A DNA stretch of 8,340 nt from CADCTM01 sp049671305 (lineage in GTDB: Bacteria; Cyanobacteriota; Cyanobacteriia; Cyanobacteriales; Coleofasciculaceae), in contig JBATUR010000098.1 of assembly GCA_049671305.1 (NCBI GenBank), forward strand, positions 1 through 8,340, read 5' to 3'. The translations under genes and the position numbers were made by a program. Of the stretch, positions 5,614-8,340 are shown one piece after another. The notes under the pieces are model-generated. The model was not told the origin of the DNA, did no database searches, and was given only the letters and a program-made list of their open reading frames with translations. Each line of letters begins with the position of its first letter. The first letter of the stretch is position 1.

Positions 5614-6279
5614 TTATAGCGCCCAGCGAGTTAGAAGCCAGATATAAATAAATAAAATCCCTGAAACTAGCGCTCCTAAACTCCATTTTACCAAGTTTTT
5701 AAGTACAGTGAGACGACGAGTTGCCTTAGCTTGTTCAAACTGAGTTTGTAGCTGTTTCTTATCTTTCTTAATTTTTTCTAAGAATTGCTCTCTAGCTTGC
5801 TGTGGACTTTGACTATCAAGGGAACGTCCTTGACTTTTAATAAAGTTTTCTAAATCTTGGTCTTGAATGCTGTTGAGTTGCTTCTCAACGCGATCAATTC
5901 GTGAATTTTGTTGTTTGAATTGACCACTGATTTGAATATCGTTGATTTTTTTTACCTGTATGGCGCTAACCAATCCCAAGGGAATTAGTAAGAAAAATAA
6001 CACGCCGACTAATAGACAAAGCCAACGTAAAGATTTTAATAACTTTTGCTCAAGAGACGAGCGGAATTTTTCTTCACCAAAAAAAACTAACACTAGCCCT
6101 ATCAAAGGAACAGCTACCCGTTCAACGATTGCTCCCATTGTCTCAAATTGCCACAAAGGATTCGTAAAGTTGGGCGGAAAAAGAGTTGCAATTAAGTCAA
6201 ATAGTGCTAGTAGTAGTAGACCATAACCGATCTTACGAAAAACAGCAACAGACCAGGGAGTATCACTTTGTGATTTCAT
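5614..6279 (-). CDS. HpsJ-like multi-spanning membrane protein with coiled coil
   Basis: The 221-residue protein has hydrophobic segments at about residues 17-34, 49-68, 84-108 and 198-216. A charged, Gln/Lys-rich stretch at about 110-190 separates the third from the fourth and is probably helical or coiled coil (for example IDRVEKQLNSIQDQDLENF). This layout and the early PLWQFETMGAIVERVAVPLI segment (41-60) remind me of the HpsJ family, named from the hormogonium polysaccharide secretion locus of filamentous cyanobacteria. No other hps gene lies in the window, so that link is a resemblance and not a function. The ATG at 6277-6279 has GGGA about 9 nt upstream. The gene is divergent from the hydrolase and followed by the 1-kb spacer. 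It could equally be an unrelated cyanobacterial membrane protein. Confidence 0.85.
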   Translation of the reverse strand: MKSQSDTPWSVAVFRKIGYGLLLLALFDLIATLFPPNFTNPLWQFETMGAIVERVAVPLIGLVLVFFGEEKFRSSLEQKLLKSLRWLCLLVGVLFFLLIPLGLVSAIQVKKINDIQISGQFKQQNSRIDRVEKQLNSIQDQDLENFIKSQGRSLDSQSPQQAREQFLEKIKKDKKQLQTQFEQAKATRRLTVLKNLVKWSLGALVSGILFIYIWLLTRWAL

Positions 6280-6676
6280 GAATTTGTCCCGTTGTACTTG
6301 AGCAATTTGAGTGTAGCCTTTTTGTTAGATGACGTGTTGTTGTTAGTTTTGTTTCAGGATATGGGAAAGTCAGGAAGAGTGTGATGGCAACCTCTCCTGA
6401 AGATTAATTGTGATGTTGAAAAATTTCAGGGATTTTAATGGTAATTAACGTATTTAAGCATCTAGTGCAGTTGCTAAATTTTAGGAGTCCACTATTTAAG
6501 ATATTGGTGTTGAGTCGCAGCCAGACTGATTTTTAGGCTGATGCTTGCTTCTGACTGATATCGAGGTGGAGGCAGAAGATGCAGATATCCAGACATCGGC
6601 TAATATCGAAAGAAGTGCCACCTTGCGAGATTTTGATTTTTTCAGGGTTGTCGTCTTTAGTTGTGATGTTGAGACT
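6280..6676. other. Divergent intergenic region, perhaps partly coding
   Basis: The region between the HpsJ-like gene and the preferred hydrolase start should hold both promoters; I see no convincing -35/-10 pair. A bulged hairpin forms from TCAGGAAGAG (6370-6379) and CTCTCCTGA (6392-6400). The 12-mer TTGTGATGTTGA occurs at 6408-6419 and again at 6661-6672. The hydrolase frame is open from a TTG at 6545, so its right part could encode an N-terminal extension. Confidence 0.5.
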
Positions 6677-7585
6677 GTGATTGAACTTAGCTGGCTAGTC
6701 TTGTGGAAGCTATTATTAGTGATTGGGGGAGTTTTTGCGATCGCCTATCTGTCCGCTTGTCTATACCTCTTACTGCGGCAAAACCGCTTCATTTTCAAGC
6801 CACCGACTGTTATTAGATCCACACCCCAGTCTTTTAATTTGGATTATCAAGAAGTTTGGCTCCCAGTACAAACAGCTTTAGATAAAATTAATCAAATTCA
6901 TGGTTGGTGGGTTCCTGCTGCTAAATCAGAGGCAAAAGTTTGGGTATTTTTGCATGGTAATGGTTCCACGATTGGAGATGAAGTAAAAAGAGCATTTTGC
7001 TTTCATCAATTAGGATATTCTACCTTTCTCTTTGATTATCGTGGATATGGACGTAGTATTGCTAAATTTCCTACAGAAGCGAGTGTTTACGAGGATGTAG
7101 AAATTGTTTTGAATTATTTAACAGAAGAGCTTAAAATTCCCTTGGAACAGATTTTTATTTACGGTCATTCTTTAGGCGGTGCAATTGCAATTGAAATGGC
7201 ATTGCGGTATCCAAAAATTGCTGGGTTAGCTGTTGAAGGTACTTTTACATCAATGCGGGCAATGGTAGGTCATTTGTATCGTCAGTTTGGTATATTTCCT
7301 GTGAATTTTCTTTTGCATCAACTGTTCGATTCGTTAAATAAAGTGCCGTCACTGAAAATGCCTGTACTCTTCCTCCACGGCACTAAAGATGGACTAGTTC
7401 CAGCTTACATGAGCCAAAATTTATTTGATGCCGGGCTTGAACCGAAACGATTACTTTTAATAGCTGATGCTGGACATCATAATGTTAGTGAATTAGGCGG
7501 CAGGCAATATTTAGAAGCAATTCAGTGGGTTGTTGAACAAGCGCAGGTTCAAAATTTGAGTTTAGCAGAAATAGATAATCGCTAA
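6677..7585 (+). CDS. Membrane-anchored alpha/beta hydrolase (ABHD12/13, Bem46-like)
   Basis: This is a serine hydrolase of the COG1073-like alpha/beta fold, probably an esterase, lipase or thioesterase. Counting from GTG 6677 (302 residues), a hydrophobic helix at about 8-33 anchors the N-terminus, followed by a family-like RQNRFIFKPP. The fold signatures come in order: HGNG (93-96) for the oxyanion hole, FDYRGYGRS (119-127), the nucleophile elbow GHSLGG with S165, D238 in FLHGTKDGLVP, and H267/H268 in DAGHHNV. The triad is therefore complete. The start is uncertain. TTG 6545 would give 346 residues with an acidic extension and has AGG 7 nt upstream. GTG 6677 fits the usual length of about 290-300, and TTG 6701 is also possible. 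The gene converges on the acetyltransferase with a 24-nt gap and no clear terminator. The substrate is unknown. Confidence 0.88.
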   Translation: MIELSWLVLWKLLLVIGGVFAIAYLSACLYLLLRQNRFIFKPPTVIRSTPQSFNLDYQEVWLPVQTALDKINQIHGWWVPAAKSEAKVWVFLHGNGSTIGDEVKRAFCFHQLGYSTFLFDYRGYGRSIAKFPTEASVYEDVEIVLNYLTEELKIPLEQIFIYGHSLGGAIAIEMALRYPKIAGLAVEGTFTSMRAMVGHLYRQFGIFPVNFLLHQLFDSLNKVPSLKMPVLFLHGTKDGLVPAYMSQNLFDAGLEPKRLLLIADAGHHNVSELGGRQYLEAIQWVVEQAQVQNLSLAEIDNR

Positions 7586-7609
7586 CTGGTATTATGTAAA
7601 ACAACGGCT

Positions 7610-8125
7610 TCAAACTTCATTAAAGTAAGCTGGATAACGTACTAAACCACTGCTTCTCTGTAATGCACCCTGCTGGATTTCTAGTACCATAAATGCTTGC
7701 TCAGGAACAGGAAAAGGTGCGCGTATTCCAAACTGATTTGCTGTCTGGAAACCAAAACGTGGGTAGTATTTGGGATGACCGAGAACTACAACTAAATTAT
7801 GATCTAATTCGCGGCACTTTGATAAAGCAACTTTTACCAACTCTGTACCAATACCTTCACGCTGACGAGTTGGAATTACAGCTAGCGGTGCAAGTGCCAA
7901 AGCTGAGAAAGTTTGTCCTTGCGCTTCAATAGGAATAGGGCTCAACAAAATGTGACCTAGCAGATTGCCCTTTTCTGTCGCTACTATTGAAAGTTCAGGT
8001 ATAAAATTCCGAGAGTTGCGGATAGCTTCTACAAGTTTTGCTTCACTGGTACGACCAAAAGCCGCTGTCACCACTTCTCGAATGGATATTATGTCATCGT
8101 TTTTTTCCTGAGCAAAAGATACCAT
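7610..8125 (-). CDS. GNAT-family N-acetyltransferase, YhbS-like
   Basis: The 171-residue protein belongs to the GNAT superfamily and transfers the acetyl group from acetyl-CoA to an amine. LALAPLAVIPTRQREGIGTELV (about residues 76-97) includes the acetyl-CoA pyrophosphate loop, R/Q-x-x-G-x-G, as RQREGIG. VVVLGHPKYYPRFGF (112-126) and the C-terminal GLVRYPAYF are typical of the YhbS type (COG3153). The N-terminus (IREVVTAAFGRTSEAKLV) is the usual first helix. The first strand is only weakly recognisable, but a TAA nine codons upstream of the ATG at 8125 rules out a longer ATG/GTG/TTG-started form. A TATAAT box lies about 53 nt upstream. The acceptor substrate is unknown; YhbS relatives are annotated only in general terms. 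It is divergent from the DUF3531 gene and convergent with the hydrolase. Confidence 0.92.
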   Translation of the reverse strand: MVSFAQEKNDDIISIREVVTAAFGRTSEAKLVEAIRNSRNFIPELSIVATEKGNLLGHILLSPIPIEAQGQTFSALALAPLAVIPTRQREGIGTELVKVALSKCRELDHNLVVVLGHPKYYPRFGFQTANQFGIRAPFPVPEQAFMVLEIQQGALQRSSGLVRYPAYFNEV

Positions 8126-8177
8126 AACCAGGAGTTGAGCAAGACAAACTTATGATTTTTGTTCATATAGTTCTTTT

Positions 8178-8183
8178 ATTATA
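8178..8183 (-). promoter_or_regulatory. Candidate -10 box for the acetyltransferase gene
   Basis: A perfect TATAAT on the minus strand lies 52 nt ahead of the ATG. A matching -35 is poor (TTTATT with a 16-nt spacer). The surrounding DNA is AT-rich, so chance is a real alternative. Confidence 0.35.
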
Positions 8184-8287
8184 ACTAATACTGCTGATAA
8201 ATAAAGAAAAGAGAGTAAATGTATCTAACTAAAATGCAGGCGCTAGTTTCCGATAGAATAGTCACAAACGAATAAAAAGTTAAAATC

Positions 8288-8340
8288 ATGCACGTAATGT
8301 TTCGCGAGTATAACCCCTTCGATTTATGGATTTGGCTAGA
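8288..8340 (+). CDS. Start of a probable DUF3531 protein (cut by the right edge)
   Basis: ATG at 8288-8290 opens a frame that reaches the window end: 17 codons reading MHVMFREYNPFDLWIWL. From memory, the motif FREYNPFDLWIWL is the characteristic N-terminus of DUF3531 proteins, found in cyanobacteria and in plant chloroplasts, of about 150 residues and unknown function. A second ATG three codons in is a possible start. No clear Shine-Dalgarno precedes it. TAGAAT at 8254-8259 is a possible -10 box. With so few codons the call rests on this one motif. Confidence 0.6.
   Translation, partial: MHVMFREYNPFDLWIWL

Noticed and set aside
5942..6226. Plus-strand frame opposite the HpsJ-like gene
   Set aside because: It is antisense to a membrane protein gene and has a low-complexity Ser/Thr/Lys/Asn composition typical of such shadows.
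7693..7932. Plus-strand frame opposite the acetyltransferase gene
   Set aside because: The GNAT protein on the other strand has clear family motifs; this frame has none.

Overview
The window looks like cyanobacterial chromosome. The octamer GCGATCGC (HIP1, typical of many cyanobacterial genomes) occurs four times (601, 2410, 3412, 6737), the DNA is AT-rich with long AT-rich spacers, and several products resemble families common in cyanobacteria (a DUF1636 protein, an HpsJ-like membrane protein, a DUF3531 start). I cannot name the species.

Left part (1-2676, minus strand): a cobalt-uptake operon. A candidate promoter (2649-2676) fires into a clear cobalamin riboswitch (about 2516-2640). After a long leader of about 360 nt come a cysteine-rich DUF1636 metal-binding protein (1769-2158), then cbiM (962-1732), cbiN (667-969) and cbiQ (683 to the left edge, incomplete). 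The cbiM/cbiN/cbiQ genes overlap. Together they encode the substrate-binding, accessory and coupling parts of an ECF-type Co2+ transporter; the ATPase CbiO should lie just left of the window. The logic is that low cobalamin opens the riboswitch and raises Co2+ import for B12 synthesis.

Middle (2706-5613): a secreted fasciclin (FAS1) protein with a methionine-rich spacer and its own terminator, then a PhyH-like Fe(II)/2-oxoglutarate dioxygenase, both on the minus strand and each apparently its own unit. Next is a 1-kb AT-rich stretch with no recognisable gene but several inverted repeats, one with 17 of 19 positions complementary.

Right part (5614-8340): an HpsJ-like four-helix membrane protein (minus), a membrane-anchored alpha/beta hydrolase (plus) whose true start is uncertain, a convergent GNAT acetyltransferase (minus), and the first 17 codons of a probable DUF3531 protein (plus) cut by the right edge.

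I found no CRISPR array, tRNA, rRNA or transposase, and no convincing new multi-gene system. The parts most worth a second look are the DUF1636 gene leading the cobalt operon, the long riboswitch leader, the Met-rich FAS1 protein, and the hairpin-rich 1-kb spacer.
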